Assembly (NCBI RefSeq): GCF_018327645.1
Contig: NZ_BMAY01000004.1
Span: 1 to 64,000, forward strand
Direction of reading: 5' to 3'
Source: Lactobacillus corticis
GTDB lineage: Bacteria; Bacillota; Bacilli; Lactobacillales; Lactobacillaceae
DNA: 64,000 nt
Shown: positions 24,694 to 33,876 of the stretch, one piece after another
How positions within the stretch are numbered: the first letter of the stretch is position 1
Layout: the number at the start of each line of letters is the position of its first letter
Position numbers and translations under genes: made by a program
Notes under the pieces: generated by a model
Seen by the model: the letters and a program-made list of their open reading frames with translations, nothing else
What the model was told of the DNA's origin: nothing
Database searches by the model: none

Positions 24694-26986
24694 GATTTTC
24701 CTCAAAAGTAGCAGTGTCAGTTGGCAGCAGCGGACTTCGTTGTCCAGTATAGATGACATCTAATTGTGCCATTGCCCGCGAGGTAATCGTATAAACCAGC
24801 TGGGTTTCATCAAGGGCGTGATAATTTTGTTGATCCGCTCCCCACATGACTACCGCATCAAATTCCAAGCCTTTTGCTAAATAAGATGGCAGGACCAAAT
24901 TACCGTCAACTAACCGTTGGTTGGCCGTCTTAATTAAACTAGCGGCTTGCCCTTCTTGCTGCAAATCTGCATAAACTTGTTCAGCCTGAGCTAAATTTTT
25001 AGTAATAATCGCCGTGGTGTAGTGCTTTTGCTGGTTGCGCGCCAGTACCTTCGTCAAAGCCTTCAGGGCCGTTTCGGGCTGGTCGCATTGCCACTCTACC
25101 GGCTTTTCGCCATCACGGTTAAAAGCTTCAATTTTTTCGCCGGTCCGCAAAATTTGCTTGGTGTAATTGGTAATTTGCTTAGTTGACCGATAAGAGCGCG
25201 TTAGCTGCACTACTTCCACCTTATCGTGCGCAAATAAAGTTGAGATTTGCTTAAGCAGGGTGCGACTATCATCCTTGGTAAAAATCGCCTGGTTTAAATC
25301 ACCGAGCAGAGTAAAGCGCGCATGCGGGAAAGCGGCCTTCAAATAGGCAATCTCCAGCGGCGTATAATCTTGAATTTCATCAATGAAGATATAGCGCATA
25401 TTGTAGTCCATCTGGCGCCCGGTTACTAAGTCCCATAGATAGAGATACGGAGTAGCATCATCCATTGCAATATATTTTTGCAAAAAGTTGGCCTTGACCC
25501 GATCGACTTCGGCCAGCCATTCGTCCTCACTGATTTGCCAATCAGCCAGCTTGGTCATCTTCGGAATTGCTCTTAAAAAGCGCAGATATTGCAGCTGCAT
25601 GTTCAAAAATTGATTTGAATTAATCCGGCGGTTAACTTCCGCTAATTGCTGCATAACAACTCGTTTGGACAAAAAACGGTATTCATCATCTTCTGACTTA
25701 AACTCTTGGTCGGGACGATCATAAAGCGCCGTAAGTTGATCCTTGCTGAGTCCTTCAATATATTCGCGTACCCAGCTCTTTTTGGCCTCACTGTTAACCT
25801 TATGATTTAGTCTGGTCACCAATTCTTCACGCGTAGCTTCAATCCGATTAGCCAGTGAATAGTTGCTATTGAAAGAATAGTAAAGCTCCCGTATCTCGTC
25901 TTTAGAAAAGTATGGCTTGGTGCTGTGCTTAAACTTAATATCTTTTACCGCTATGCCGCGTTTATTCAGATGGCGCGCATAACGCTCAAGCAGGTTAAAG
26001 AAGGCGGTCGAGGTCTTAAATCGGTGCACCGCCGTATCTTTTTGTCCGTGTTCAAATTGATCAAACAGGGTTTCGGTCCGCATGTGCGGCAAGCGCCGAG
26101 AAACATACTGCCAATAAGTCAGCTGAACGACATTTTGTTCACCCATTTCGGGCAAGACACTCTTAATGTAGTCGTTAAAAAGCATATTGGGGCTAAACAT
26201 TAACACATCGCCACTGGTCAAATTGCCGCGATACCGATAGAGCAAATAGGCAATCCGCTGCAAAATTGCCGAAGTCTTGCCACTGCCGGCTGCTCCTTGC
26301 ACGAACAACAGATCCGCAGAGGTATTACGAATAATTTTATTTTGTTCCTGCTGGATGGTAGTCACGATTGACTTCATCTGGGTACTTGATTTCTCAGACA
26401 AAGCCCGCAATAGCATTTGATCGCCAATGGATTCATTGGTATCAAACATATCCACAATCTTACCGTCTTCAATCACAAACTGCCGTTTTTTGGTCATATT
26501 GACGGTGACATCGCCATCGGGGGCATGGTAGCTAACCTTCCCCAGTTTGCCGTCATAATATATGGAAGAAATTGGCGCCCGCCAGTCATAAATTAGGAAA
26601 TGGTCATTCTCATCGGCAAATGATCCCAGCCCAATATAAATCGTTTCGGGCTCGCTGCCGCTTTCGGTAAAATCGACACGCGCAAAATAAGGCCGCGTCT
26701 TTAACCGCTCGATCGTGTCAAGCTGCTTAGCTGAATGCTGCCAAGCATGCTCACGTTCACTCAGCATTTGTTGCTGCTGATGAATCGATAGGGCCGTTTC
26801 CATCGAAGTCGAATAGCCATCATAATCCAGTTTCACATTATCAAAGAAATGGGAATTGAGGTTTCTGGCCTCCCCTTCGGCCGCAGCAATGGCATGCTTG
26901 AGATATTTTTCACGATCTTGGATAAGCTGCAGGATCCAATCTAAGTGTTTTTGTTCTGTTTTTTTATCATCATTTGCGTGCGTCAT
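24677..26986 (-). CDS. helD: HelD, UvrD-like RNA polymerase recycling ATPase
   Basis: 769 residues. HelD proteins pry RNA polymerase from DNA and RNA to recycle stalled complexes. The long charged N-terminal helical arm (about 10-100) and YDWRAPISSIYYD (133-145) are HelD hallmarks. Walker A is GAAGSGKTS (231-239); the Walker B-type DEIQDYTPLE near residue 543 and helicase motifs QLTRSYRST near 603 follow. The start is ATG behind AAGGGTG. Transcription begins from an extended -10, TGATACAAT, at 27017-27025. The GNAT gene is its operon partner. Confidence 0.9.
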   Translation of the reverse strand: MTHANDDKKTEQKHLDWILQLIQDREKYLKHAIAAAEGEARNLNSHFFDNVKLDYDGYSTSMETALSIHQQQQMLSEREHAWQHSAKQLDTIERLKTRPYFARVDFTESGSEPETIYIGLGSFADENDHFLIYDWRAPISSIYYDGKLGKVSYHAPDGDVTVNMTKKRQFVIEDGKIVDMFDTNESIGDQMLLRALSEKSSTQMKSIVTTIQQEQNKIIRNTSADLLFVQGAAGSGKTSAILQRIAYLLYRYRGNLTSGDVLMFSPNMLFNDYIKSVLPEMGEQNVVQLTYWQYVSRRLPHMRTETLFDQFEHGQKDTAVHRFKTSTAFFNLLERYARHLNKRGIAVKDIKFKHSTKPYFSKDEIRELYYSFNSNYSLANRIEATREELVTRLNHKVNSEAKKSWVREYIEGLSKDQLTALYDRPDQEFKSEDDEYRFLSKRVVMQQLAEVNRRINSNQFLNMQLQYLRFLRAIPKMTKLADWQISEDEWLAEVDRVKANFLQKYIAMDDATPYLYLWDLVTGRQMDYNMRYIFIDEIQDYTPLEIAYLKAAFPHARFTLLGDLNQAIFTKDDSRTLLKQISTLFAHDKVEVVQLTRSYRSTKQITNYTKQILRTGEKIEAFNRDGEKPVEWQCDQPETALKALTKVLARNQQKHYTTAIITKNLAQAEQVYADLQQEGQAASLIKTANQRLVDGNLVLPSYLAKGLEFDAVVMWGADQQNYHALDETQLVYTITSRAMAQLDVIYTGQRSPLLPTDTATFEENHENSH

Positions 26987-27016
26987 AATATCACCCTTAA
27001 AAAAATCGTATAACCT

Positions 27017-27025
27017 ATTGTATCA
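27017..27025 (-). promoter_or_regulatory. Extended -10 promoter of helD
   Basis: Minus strand TGATACAAT, 31 bases upstream of the helD start. The small inverted repeat GCCT/AGGC lies immediately upstream. Confidence 0.5.
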
Positions 27026-27162
27026 CGCCTTTAGAGGCTATTTTTAATTAAACGCCTTGTTATTTCTTTGTTCTTTCTTGACGTTCTTTATTTTTGCTTT
27101 ACCATTTCTTTATACTTTCTTTACCTTTGCAGTCCACCATAGTGACTGTGAGGATAAATAAC

Positions 27163-27771
27163 ATGAAAGCTAAAAATATTTTAACAGCGACTCTAGTCTC
27201 GTTTGTAGCAGCTGGAGCCTGCTGGTTGTCAACCAATCAATCAAATGTTAAGCAAGGCGCTTACGGCGTCACAACTAATTTAGTGACTGTGGATGGAACT
27301 GAAACTGTCACCGGGAGTGCCCACAAATGGGGCAAGGATACAGCTCGGGTGTACGTTTCGATTTCATCGAAATCAAAGTCTAAAAAGAAGCTGAAGCAAG
27401 CTACGTATAAGGCTATCAGTCGCTGGAACAGTACTAAGTCGTTCCACTTCTCCAAGACTTCCAAGAAGTCCAAAGCAGATATCGTGGTAACTTTAACCAA
27501 GTCCAGAAACAATGCGGCCGGACAAACTACGACTAGCTATGATTTGGATAGTGGCGAGTTGCTAGATGCCAACGTACGTTTAAACACTTACTACTTGCTC
27601 AGCAAGCGTTACAAGTACAGCTATACCAGATTAGTCAATACGGCTGAACACGAGTTGGGCCACGCTATCGGGCTTAAGCATAACAGACACGTTTCTGTCA
27701 TGTACCCAAGCGGTTCCAGATACTGCATCCATAAGATTGACGTCAAGAATACAAATAAACTGTACAAGTAA
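27163..27771 (+). CDS. Secreted matrixin-like zinc metalloprotease, copy 1
   Basis: 202 residues. N-terminal signal or anchor helix (about 5-24), a Lys/Ser-rich region (68-105), then a metzincin catalytic domain with HELGHAIGLKH (163-173, zinc ligands and Glu) and a Met-turn SVMYP (Met180). This is peptidase family M10-like. It would act outside the cell on host, competitor or own-envelope proteins. The start is ATG at 27163 behind GAGG. A second copy of identical length lies 518 bp downstream; the two share the zinc motif, Met-turn and upstream NTYYL segment but diverge elsewhere. No inhibitor or propeptide Cys switch is obvious. Confidence 0.8.
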   Translation: MKAKNILTATLVSFVAAGACWLSTNQSNVKQGAYGVTTNLVTVDGTETVTGSAHKWGKDTARVYVSISSKSKSKKKLKQATYKAISRWNSTKSFHFSKTSKKSKADIVVTLTKSRNNAAGQTTTSYDLDSGELLDANVRLNTYYLLSKRYKYSYTRLVNTAEHELGHAIGLKHNRHVSVMYPSGSRYCIHKIDVKNTNKLYK

Positions 27772-27799
27772 CCTACTAAAAATCAAATATTGCACAAGA

Positions 27800-27838
27800 C
27801 CGCTTAGCTAGTTCTAATGAGCCAGCTAAGCGGTTTTT
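27800..27838 (+). terminator. Terminator of matrixin copy 1
   Basis: Perfect 10-bp stem CCGCTTAGCT/AGCTAAGCGG with 14-base loop, followed by TTTTT. Confidence 0.9.
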
Positions 27839-28289
27839 GGTTAGTTTTTTAAAAGGCTTGTGAAAAGTTATTGTTAAGCAAAAGGATTACTTATACGTTT
27901 GATGACTACCATTAGTAAAACTTTCTATAACAATTAGTTTGTTTTTCAAACAGATTTTTTGTTAAATCTGTAACTTTATATTTTGACGGTCAAATTAGTT
28001 ATCATATTCTGTAACCGCTCTTGTACTATTTGATGTCAATAATATTTACTGTTTCTTAATTATTTTAGGTATGGATCTTATATAATTACACTTGTTCTTG
28101 AACTTTTCGTCCCAACTTTTGAAGTATTCAGTGCTTCACCAAGTGAGTATTTTATAGTTGTTCATTTTTTCTGTAACAAAGCGATTATTTATCCTTTTAT
28201 AAAATTCGCTTTAGAAAATATTAACCCTTTTACGGCGGAATATTCACAAACGGCCAGTATACTTTCAGCTAATGCTGGAGGTAAAACAT
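27839..28289. other. AT-rich intergenic region between the two matrixin genes
   Basis: About 450 bases with no convincing ORF. Two small hairpins sit near 27937-27972 (GTTTG/CAAAC and ACAGATTT/AAATCTGT). A -10-like TATACT lies at 28258-28263, about 27 bases before the ATG of matrixin copy 2, without a clear -35. The composition is more AT-rich than the flanking genes. Confidence 0.4.
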
Positions 28290-28898
28290 ATGTTCAAGTT
28301 TATTAAACGACTCATCCTAGTCGCTTTACTAGGCGGAGCTATCTATACCTATAACACAAATCAAACCGTAAAACTATTTGTCCAAGATTCGGTGACTAGT
28401 CTAGAAAATAGGACTTCTGCCAAAGTTTCGGCCAGCACCAAAGGTACTAAGACCTGGGCTAAACCAACAGCGAAAGTCTATATCAACATCCATGACAATG
28501 TGCAACTCGTGGATGCTGTCAAAGCCGCCATCAAGGCTTGGAATAAAACTGGCGCCTTTAAGTTCGTCATAGTCAAGCGAGCTAGTCAAGCGCAAATTAC
28601 CATCAATGAAGAAGATAGCAGTACCACCACGGCTGCCGGGCGCACTTGGACCACTTATAATCCCCTGAGCAAAAACCTGATCTCGGCAACAATTGAATTG
28701 AACACCTACTATTTACAAAACGAATACTATGGTTATAGTCAAACCAGAATTATCAACACCGTCGAACACGAACTAGGGCACGCTATGGGACTATCACACT
28801 CATATGGCGTCTCGGTAATGTACCCGGCAGGTTCTTACTACGGTATTCAGGCTGTCGATGTGCAAGACGTCAAAGATCTTTATGGCGAAAATAATTAG
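28290..28898 (+). CDS. Secreted matrixin-like zinc metalloprotease, copy 2
   Basis: 202 residues, same length as copy 1. It has a basic N-terminus and one hydrophobic helix (about 8-22), a linker, then the metzincin domain. The zinc motif is HELGHAMGLSH (160-170) and the Met-turn SVMYP (Met177). Conserved pieces shared with copy 1 include AxVYxxI, AxxAWN/RWN, NTYYL and the C-terminal VDV-K-LY end. Start ATG at 28290 behind GGAGG. Copy 1 is richer in Lys and Ser; copy 2 is less charged. The divergence suggests different substrates. A histidine phosphatase gene follows. Confidence 0.8.
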   Translation: MFKFIKRLILVALLGGAIYTYNTNQTVKLFVQDSVTSLENRTSAKVSASTKGTKTWAKPTAKVYINIHDNVQLVDAVKAAIKAWNKTGAFKFVIVKRASQAQITINEEDSSTTTAAGRTWTTYNPLSKNLISATIELNTYYLQNEYYGYSQTRIINTVEHELGHAMGLSHSYGVSVMYPAGSYYGIQAVDVQDVKDLYGENN

Positions 28899-28966
28899 CC
28901 TTTATTCAAACGCCTTTTTTCTATAGAATTGTCTTAGCATGATTTATAGAAAAGAGCATAACACGA

Positions 28967-29617
28967 ATGAAAAGAATCTATATCGTCCGTCATGGTCAAA
29001 CTTACATTAACCGTTACAACAAAATGCAGGGATGGTGCGACACTCCCCTTACTGAAGCTGGAATTGCCGGAGCCCACCAAGCCGGCGAAGCACTGGCGCA
29101 AGTTCCCTTTGACATTGCTTTATCTAGCGATACTGGGAGAGCCAGCAATACCTGTGATCTGATCATTAGCCACAATTGCAACAAAGACACCTTGCAGCAC
29201 TTGGCCAGTCCTTTCTTCCGCGAACAATTTTACGGTTATTTTGAAGGCATGGACTCCGAAATGGCCTGGCGCATGATTGGCGGGCCTCACGGCTATAATG
29301 ACCGTCACGAATTATTGAAACATGAATCAATTGACACGATCAAAGATTGGATTAAAGAGGCCGACCCCTACCACCAAGCTGAAAATGCTAAAGAATATTG
29401 GGCTCGCCTCGACCAAGGCTTTGACATGATTCGGCAAATGGATGGGGCTGAGAATATTCTATTGGTAACTCACGGCTTCACGATTCGCAGTTTAGTTGAC
29501 CATTATGGCAAGAACTTCGATAAAAGCGCTAGTCCGCGGAATGCTTCAATTACCATCATGGAAATGACTGATCAAGATATGAAAATTACGGCTTTTAATC
29601 AAATGAGCCTGAACTAA
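28967..29617 (+). CDS. Histidine phosphatase family protein (phosphoglycerate mutase-like)
   Basis: 216 residues with the phosphohistidine motif VRHGQT (His9 is the nucleophile), a second catalytic His in VTHGF near residue 168, and SSDTGRASNT typical of the family. Members are broad phosphatases or cofactor-dependent mutases; the true glycolytic mutase usually has a different C-terminus. It is cytoplasmic. It lies 68 bp after matrixin copy 2 and is followed by a bidirectional terminator. Confidence 0.85.
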   Translation: MKRIYIVRHGQTYINRYNKMQGWCDTPLTEAGIAGAHQAGEALAQVPFDIALSSDTGRASNTCDLIISHNCNKDTLQHLASPFFREQFYGYFEGMDSEMAWRMIGGPHGYNDRHELLKHESIDTIKDWIKEADPYHQAENAKEYWARLDQGFDMIRQMDGAENILLVTHGFTIRSLVDHYGKNFDKSASPRNASITIMEMTDQDMKITAFNQMSLN

Positions 29618-29648
29618 AAAAATGATCCGCTTCAGCGGATCATTTTTG
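29618..29648. terminator. Bidirectional terminator
   Basis: Twelve-base-pair stem AAATGATCCGCT/AGCGGATCATTT with a 2-base loop and T-runs on both sides. It separates the convergent phosphatase and ABC permease genes. Confidence 0.9.
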
Positions 29649-29649
29649 T

Positions 29650-31458
29650 TTAGTCAGTTTGATAATCGCGTAGAACCAATTTTTGGTAAAGCTTGATAGT
29701 TAGCAAGTAGTAGAGCAGGTACAAGACGGCAAAGATGACAAACGGCAGCCAGATCCCATACCACGGATTTTGGAACATTGATTTAAACATCCCCAACCCG
29801 AACAGCACATCAACAGCTCCAACTAAGCCTGGTAAAACAAACAGAATTCCTAGTTCCCAAGCAATCGAGCGCTTAAGCGAACGCGACTGCGCGCCTAGTT
29901 TGAACAGCATTTGGTAGCGCGGACGATCATTCGTAGCTTGTGACAGAACTTTGAACATTAATGTTGAAGCTAACATTGCCAGAAAGGCTAAGCCTAAGAA
30001 GAAGCCCATGAACTCAAAACTGCCAATAAGGTCAATAATCATCTCATAAGTGCTTACCCCCATCAGAGAGTTAACGGCTTGCACATTTTCAGTTTGAGGC
30101 TGCATTTGATCGATCTGCTTTAATTTTTGATAGTCTTTAGCTAAATCAGTGTCACGCACTAATAAGAAAGTCGCAGTCTGCCCCTTTACTCGCTTATAGG
30201 CGGCCTCTTTAACCATCTTTTGCTGGCGAACCTGCGAATTGCTTACCGCTCCTAAGATAAGGGTACTATCCCCTTCCATGCGATAAACCTGATCTAGCGG
30301 CATTTTAAGGTAGGAGTAAGTCCGTGATTTAGGATGAAATTCTACCGTGTAAAGCCGCTTTTGGGCAAATTCCTTGCGGTTAAAGTAAATTGTGCCCTTT
30401 GCATCTAGCTTATAGTGATAAGTGGTTACTTTAGCATGATCAAGCTTGGCTAATTTCTGTTTGATCTTGTCGGTAGGATGAGCAATTACTAACGAGTAGT
30501 AGGTACTCTTGGTAGCTGCTTGCTGCTCTGACCGGAAGTTTTGCCCAACCGTCACCGCTCCTAAAGCCAAACCAAACAGAACGGAAGTGATCGTCAAAAT
30601 TTGGGTGAAATCATTGAGCCGGAATTTTAATTGTCCCAAGGTGAACAAGCGCAAGCCTTTATAGGTAAAGCCATGCTTGTTCATAATCCAGCCAATCAAG
30701 GTGCTGAAAAAGGCATTAAACAAGAGCCAGCTGCCGATCAATGTCCCAAAGAAGGCAATGGTAAACTCAACTTTTGCCCCCTCCACCTTAAAGTGCATCA
30801 TGGTGTAATAAGCCCAAGCCAAGATGACTAAACCGCTAATACCTTCAAGGCTCCGTAAAACTGGGTGTTTGATTAGCTTAACCGGTTTTTGTTTTTCATG
30901 CAGCAGATCAATTAATTTTGTCCGCAGCAATTTTTGGACATTCCAAAGCCCGGCTAATAGCGAAACCACGATGAAAAACAGCAACGTATAGCCAATAGCT
31001 GCCGGAACCAAGGCATTCAGGTGAGTTAAATCGAGGTGCAATTGTTTAAGCAAGAGTTGGCTGACTACCCCAGTTAAGCCAATTCCTAATCCAATTCCCA
31101 CCAAAGTCGCAGCTAGGCCGGTGACCAAGGTTTCCATAACTACTAGAATGCTAATTTTTCCCCGTTTAGCGCCAAGTGTTAAAAACATGCCATAGTCATG
31201 TTGCCGCATGCTCAGCATAAAACTATTAGCATAGATTAAATAAAAGAAAGTCACAATAGCCAATAAGACGTTTCCGAAGCCAAAGATAAAGGGCAAAAGG
31301 CGTGCCCCCATTGAGACGTTAGCCTTATAAAAGCCTGGGTTGGCACTAATCGACATGAACATGTAGAAGATCATGCTGGCAATCACCAAGCCTGAAAATA
31401 GCACTGCATAGTCCTTAAAGCGCCGTTGCAGTCCCGTTAATGATAAACGCAGCAGCAT
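29650..31458 (-). CDS. FtsX-type ABC permease, BceB-like
   Basis: A 602-residue permease with ten predicted helices: one N-terminal, groups near 55-300, and three near the C-terminus. A roughly 200-residue extracellular domain lies between about residues 310 and 490. This is the BceB/antimicrobial-peptide resistance layout. Its ATG overlaps the stop of the ATPase gene (TAATG), so the pair is co-translated. BceAB systems normally work with a BceRS two-component system, which is absent here. A role in bacitracin or peptide detoxification is family-based inference. Confidence 0.8.
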   Translation of the reverse strand: MLLRLSLTGLQRRFKDYAVLFSGLVIASMIFYMFMSISANPGFYKANVSMGARLLPFIFGFGNVLLAIVTFFYLIYANSFMLSMRQHDYGMFLTLGAKRGKISILVVMETLVTGLAATLVGIGLGIGLTGVVSQLLLKQLHLDLTHLNALVPAAIGYTLLFFIVVSLLAGLWNVQKLLRTKLIDLLHEKQKPVKLIKHPVLRSLEGISGLVILAWAYYTMMHFKVEGAKVEFTIAFFGTLIGSWLLFNAFFSTLIGWIMNKHGFTYKGLRLFTLGQLKFRLNDFTQILTITSVLFGLALGAVTVGQNFRSEQQAATKSTYYSLVIAHPTDKIKQKLAKLDHAKVTTYHYKLDAKGTIYFNRKEFAQKRLYTVEFHPKSRTYSYLKMPLDQVYRMEGDSTLILGAVSNSQVRQQKMVKEAAYKRVKGQTATFLLVRDTDLAKDYQKLKQIDQMQPQTENVQAVNSLMGVSTYEMIIDLIGSFEFMGFFLGLAFLAMLASTLMFKVLSQATNDRPRYQMLFKLGAQSRSLKRSIAWELGILFVLPGLVGAVDVLFGLGMFKSMFQNPWYGIWLPFVIFAVLYLLYYLLTIKLYQKLVLRDYQTD

Positions 31459-32210
31459 TATTCTTCCTCCGTTCCCAAGTGTTCAATCAATTTATGGTAA
31501 AAAGCCTTGCGATCAAGTTCGCCCTTGACTAATTCTTCGCCAATCTTTCCATCCTTGATAAACAAAATGCGGTTGGCAAAGCTAGCTGAAAATGGATCGT
31601 GGGTAACCATTAAGGTAGTTACGCCATCACGCTCATTCAATAAAGTCATGATGTTCAAAAGCTCCCGAGCACTGTGAGAATCTAGTGCACCAGTTGGCTC
31701 ATCTGCTAGCAGGATGGCTGGACTATGAACCAAAGCCCGCGCTGCTGCGATCCGTTGCTTTTGCCCACCAGAAACTTCAACCGGATACTTGTCTAAAATT
31801 GCTGAAATTTCAAGTTTGGCCGCTATTTCGTCAACCAGCTTATCAATGCGGCTAGCTGAAACGCCCCGTAAAGTTAGCGGCAGAGCAATATTTTGGCGGT
31901 TGGTCAAGTTTTCCAGCAAGTTAAAATCCTGGAAAATAAAACCGATTGATTGACTGCGGAAATCGGCCATTTCTTTATTTTTTAAATGGCTAAGATCCTT
32001 GCCGCCAATTTCAACTTTGCCACTGGTTGGTCGGTCTAAAGTTGACAGGATATTCAATAAAGTGGTTTTCCCAGAACCAGATGCCCCCATGATTGCTGTA
32101 AATTCTCCTTCTTCTACAGCAAAGCTCAGGCCTTTAAGTGCTTGGTACTGCTTTTGCCCCTTTTTCCCGTAAGTTTTGGTTATTTGCTCAACTTTCAGTA
32201 TTTTCGTCAT
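31458..32210 (-). CDS. ABC ATPase partner of the BceB-like permease
   Basis: A 250-residue ATPase of the MacB/LolD/BceA class. Walker A GASGSGKTT (about 39-47), signature VSGGQKQR, Walker [13 protein letters not shown], switch His in VTHDP. Start ATG behind GGGAGAG. A -35 TTGACA (32282-32287) lies upstream and touches the terminator of the neighbouring TcaA-like gene; the -10 is ambiguous. Confidence 0.85.
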   Translation of the reverse strand: MTKILKVEQITKTYGKKGQKQYQALKGLSFAVEEGEFTAIMGASGSGKTTLLNILSTLDRPTSGKVEIGGKDLSHLKNKEMADFRSQSIGFIFQDFNLLENLTNRQNIALPLTLRGVSASRIDKLVDEIAAKLEISAILDKYPVEVSGGQKQRIAAARALVHSPAILLADEPTGALDSHSARELLNIMTLLNERDGVTTLMVTHDPFSASFANRILFIKDGKIGEELVKGELDRKAFYHKLIEHLGTEEE

Positions 32211-32290
32211 CTTGGCTCTCCCTTATATCTTAATGTTTTGTTGTACTAGCTGAGTAATACACTAATATGATTTATTAACTTTGTCAATAA

Positions 32291-32316
32291 AAAAATCGAC
32301 CCGAAGGTCGATTTTT
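32291..32316 (-). terminator. Terminator of the TcaA-like gene
   Basis: Perfect 11-bp stem AAAAATCGACC/GGTCGATTTTT with 4-base loop, overlapping the stop codon at 32315 and followed by T-run on the minus strand. Confidence 0.9.
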
Positions 32317-33775
32317 AGTGTTCTAAAGTCCCTAGTCCCTGCAACAAGTATTCGCCATCTTGCCATTGGTAGATCGCATGCTTGAAAACAAAAATTTCGG
32401 TTTTAACCGTTCGCTGCTGATGCTTGCGAACCTTTTCAACCGTAGGCTCTAAGACTTTGACTTTTTTCAATTCTTGGGCGAGTTTTGCAGAAGAACTTGA
32501 ACTGGCCTTTTCGCTGCTGGTCAGTGACTTGTGCTTTTTCTTGGAGCTTGTCTGGTTGCTGCTGGTTTTGCTTGCCTTTTTTTGATCGACAATTTTCAAA
32601 GTGACTTGATAAGTCACATCGCTTAAATTATCCCCAGCTGGCAGCAAATTGGTTACCTCTACATGCGTCTTAACCGATTTGGTCTTGGCAGTAATTAAAG
32701 TCTGCAAGGTTTTGACTAAGGCTAAATAATCCTGGCTCTTTTCCCCTTTAATAAATTGGTCGCTGCTAGGATTTTTGAAAGTATAAAACAGCTGTTTGGC
32801 AGCTTCATCGGCTTTAATCAGTCCCTTCCAAGACGGGCTTACCACATAGTCGCCCTCGTCATCTTGGTATACTTCATGCTTATTTTCGCCTAAATAATAC
32901 CCGCCTTCAGAATCATAGTCTTGGGCCCCATCGTCGCTTGAGCTGTCATTAAAGTTAATATACTTGGTGAAATTGCGAACTGGCAGCGATTTAATGGTCT
33001 TGCCATGATACTTGCTAGTAACATACAATTCCATACTCTTGGTTATAGGGTAATTGTGGAAGACTTTCACGCCTTCAGCATTCAATTGTCCCGCTGCTTT
33101 ATCGTTAATATAAATCTTGGCGTTTGGCAAACTGCGCACCTGGAAAGTAGCTGTCTTGATATTCATGTTAATCGTCCGATTGCTCCAGACATTGACAATT
33201 GAACTAGCTTGCAGCTTTCGTCCATGACTTTTGGTTTTTACTTCAACATGGTAACGTCCTGGGAAAACCAGGCCCCAGTCAGCGTAATAGGTACTCCCCG
33301 AGCCGCTCATCTGCCCCTTGGCATGACCATCAACATAAAGCTGGGCATGCTCTTGGTTGGTTTTTACCTGGGTGCTGTAAACTTGCACGCGCAATTGATA
33401 TTTAGGAAACAACAAGAACCAACTGCCGCGTCTGACCAGCCGAATCTGTTTGGTGTCGCGACCAGCTTTTAAATTAGCGGACAATTTGTTGGCAGCTAAT
33501 TTATTGTGCTTAAAATAACTCTGCAGTGGCTTTAAGCTTTTATCGGTTACTTGCATATCAGTCGTGGATGGAACCACATATTGGGCCAAAGAGCTCTGGG
33601 GATCTTGAATAGCCTTTACCATCCGATCGATTTGTGCATCTTTTTGATAATACTGTTTTCCCGCAAGATATCCGCCTGCTAGGACAATTAAGCCAATTAT
33701 TACTAACAGCAGACGCTTAGAAAAATTACGTTTTTTTACTTTCTTTACTTTTTGCTTACTATTTATTTTCTTCAT
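32315..33775 (-). CDS. TcaA-like membrane-anchored surface protein without zinc ribbon
   Basis: 486 residues: a very basic cytoplasmic N-terminus, one transmembrane helix (about 22-41), then an extracellular region with repeated beta-rich modules (about 60-290) and a C-terminal NTF2-like part with a Ser/Lys linker (about 385-420). This matches TcaA-related proteins of Firmicutes, which affect cell-wall antibiotic response in staphylococci. The usual N-terminal four-Cys zinc ribbon is missing. An acidic, Tyr/Asp-rich stretch occurs near residues 270-310. The molecular function is unknown. Confidence 0.65.
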   Translation of the reverse strand: MKKINSKQKVKKVKKRNFSKRLLLVIIGLIVLAGGYLAGKQYYQKDAQIDRMVKAIQDPQSSLAQYVVPSTTDMQVTDKSLKPLQSYFKHNKLAANKLSANLKAGRDTKQIRLVRRGSWFLLFPKYQLRVQVYSTQVKTNQEHAQLYVDGHAKGQMSGSGSTYYADWGLVFPGRYHVEVKTKSHGRKLQASSIVNVWSNRTINMNIKTATFQVRSLPNAKIYINDKAAGQLNAEGVKVFHNYPITKSMELYVTSKYHGKTIKSLPVRNFTKYINFNDSSSDDGAQDYDSEGGYYLGENKHEVYQDDEGDYVVSPSWKGLIKADEAAKQLFYTFKNPSSDQFIKGEKSQDYLALVKTLQTLITAKTKSVKTHVEVTNLLPAGDNLSDVTYQVTLKIVDQKKASKTSSNQTSSKKKHKSLTSSEKASSSSSAKLAQELKKVKVLEPTVEKVRKHQQRTVKTEIFVFKHAIYQWQDGEYLLQGLGTLEH

Positions 33776-33816
33776 AATACAGCTCAGTTAAAATGTTAAA
33801 TTTCCTACCTTCTTGA

Positions 33817-33825
33817 TGATACAAT
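33817..33825 (+). promoter_or_regulatory. Extended -10 promoter of hflX
   Basis: TGATACAAT (-10 proper at 33820-33825), about 51 bases before the ATG at 33877. Confidence 0.5.
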
Positions 33826-33876
33826 AGTAACAAAGAAGAGCTAGTTTGTTCAAAAAATGTGGAAGAAGGTGAACCA

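Noticed and set aside
27959-28035. TGTAAC motifs between the matrixin genes as WalR boxes
   Set aside because: The second half site is not at the 11-bp period required for WalR.
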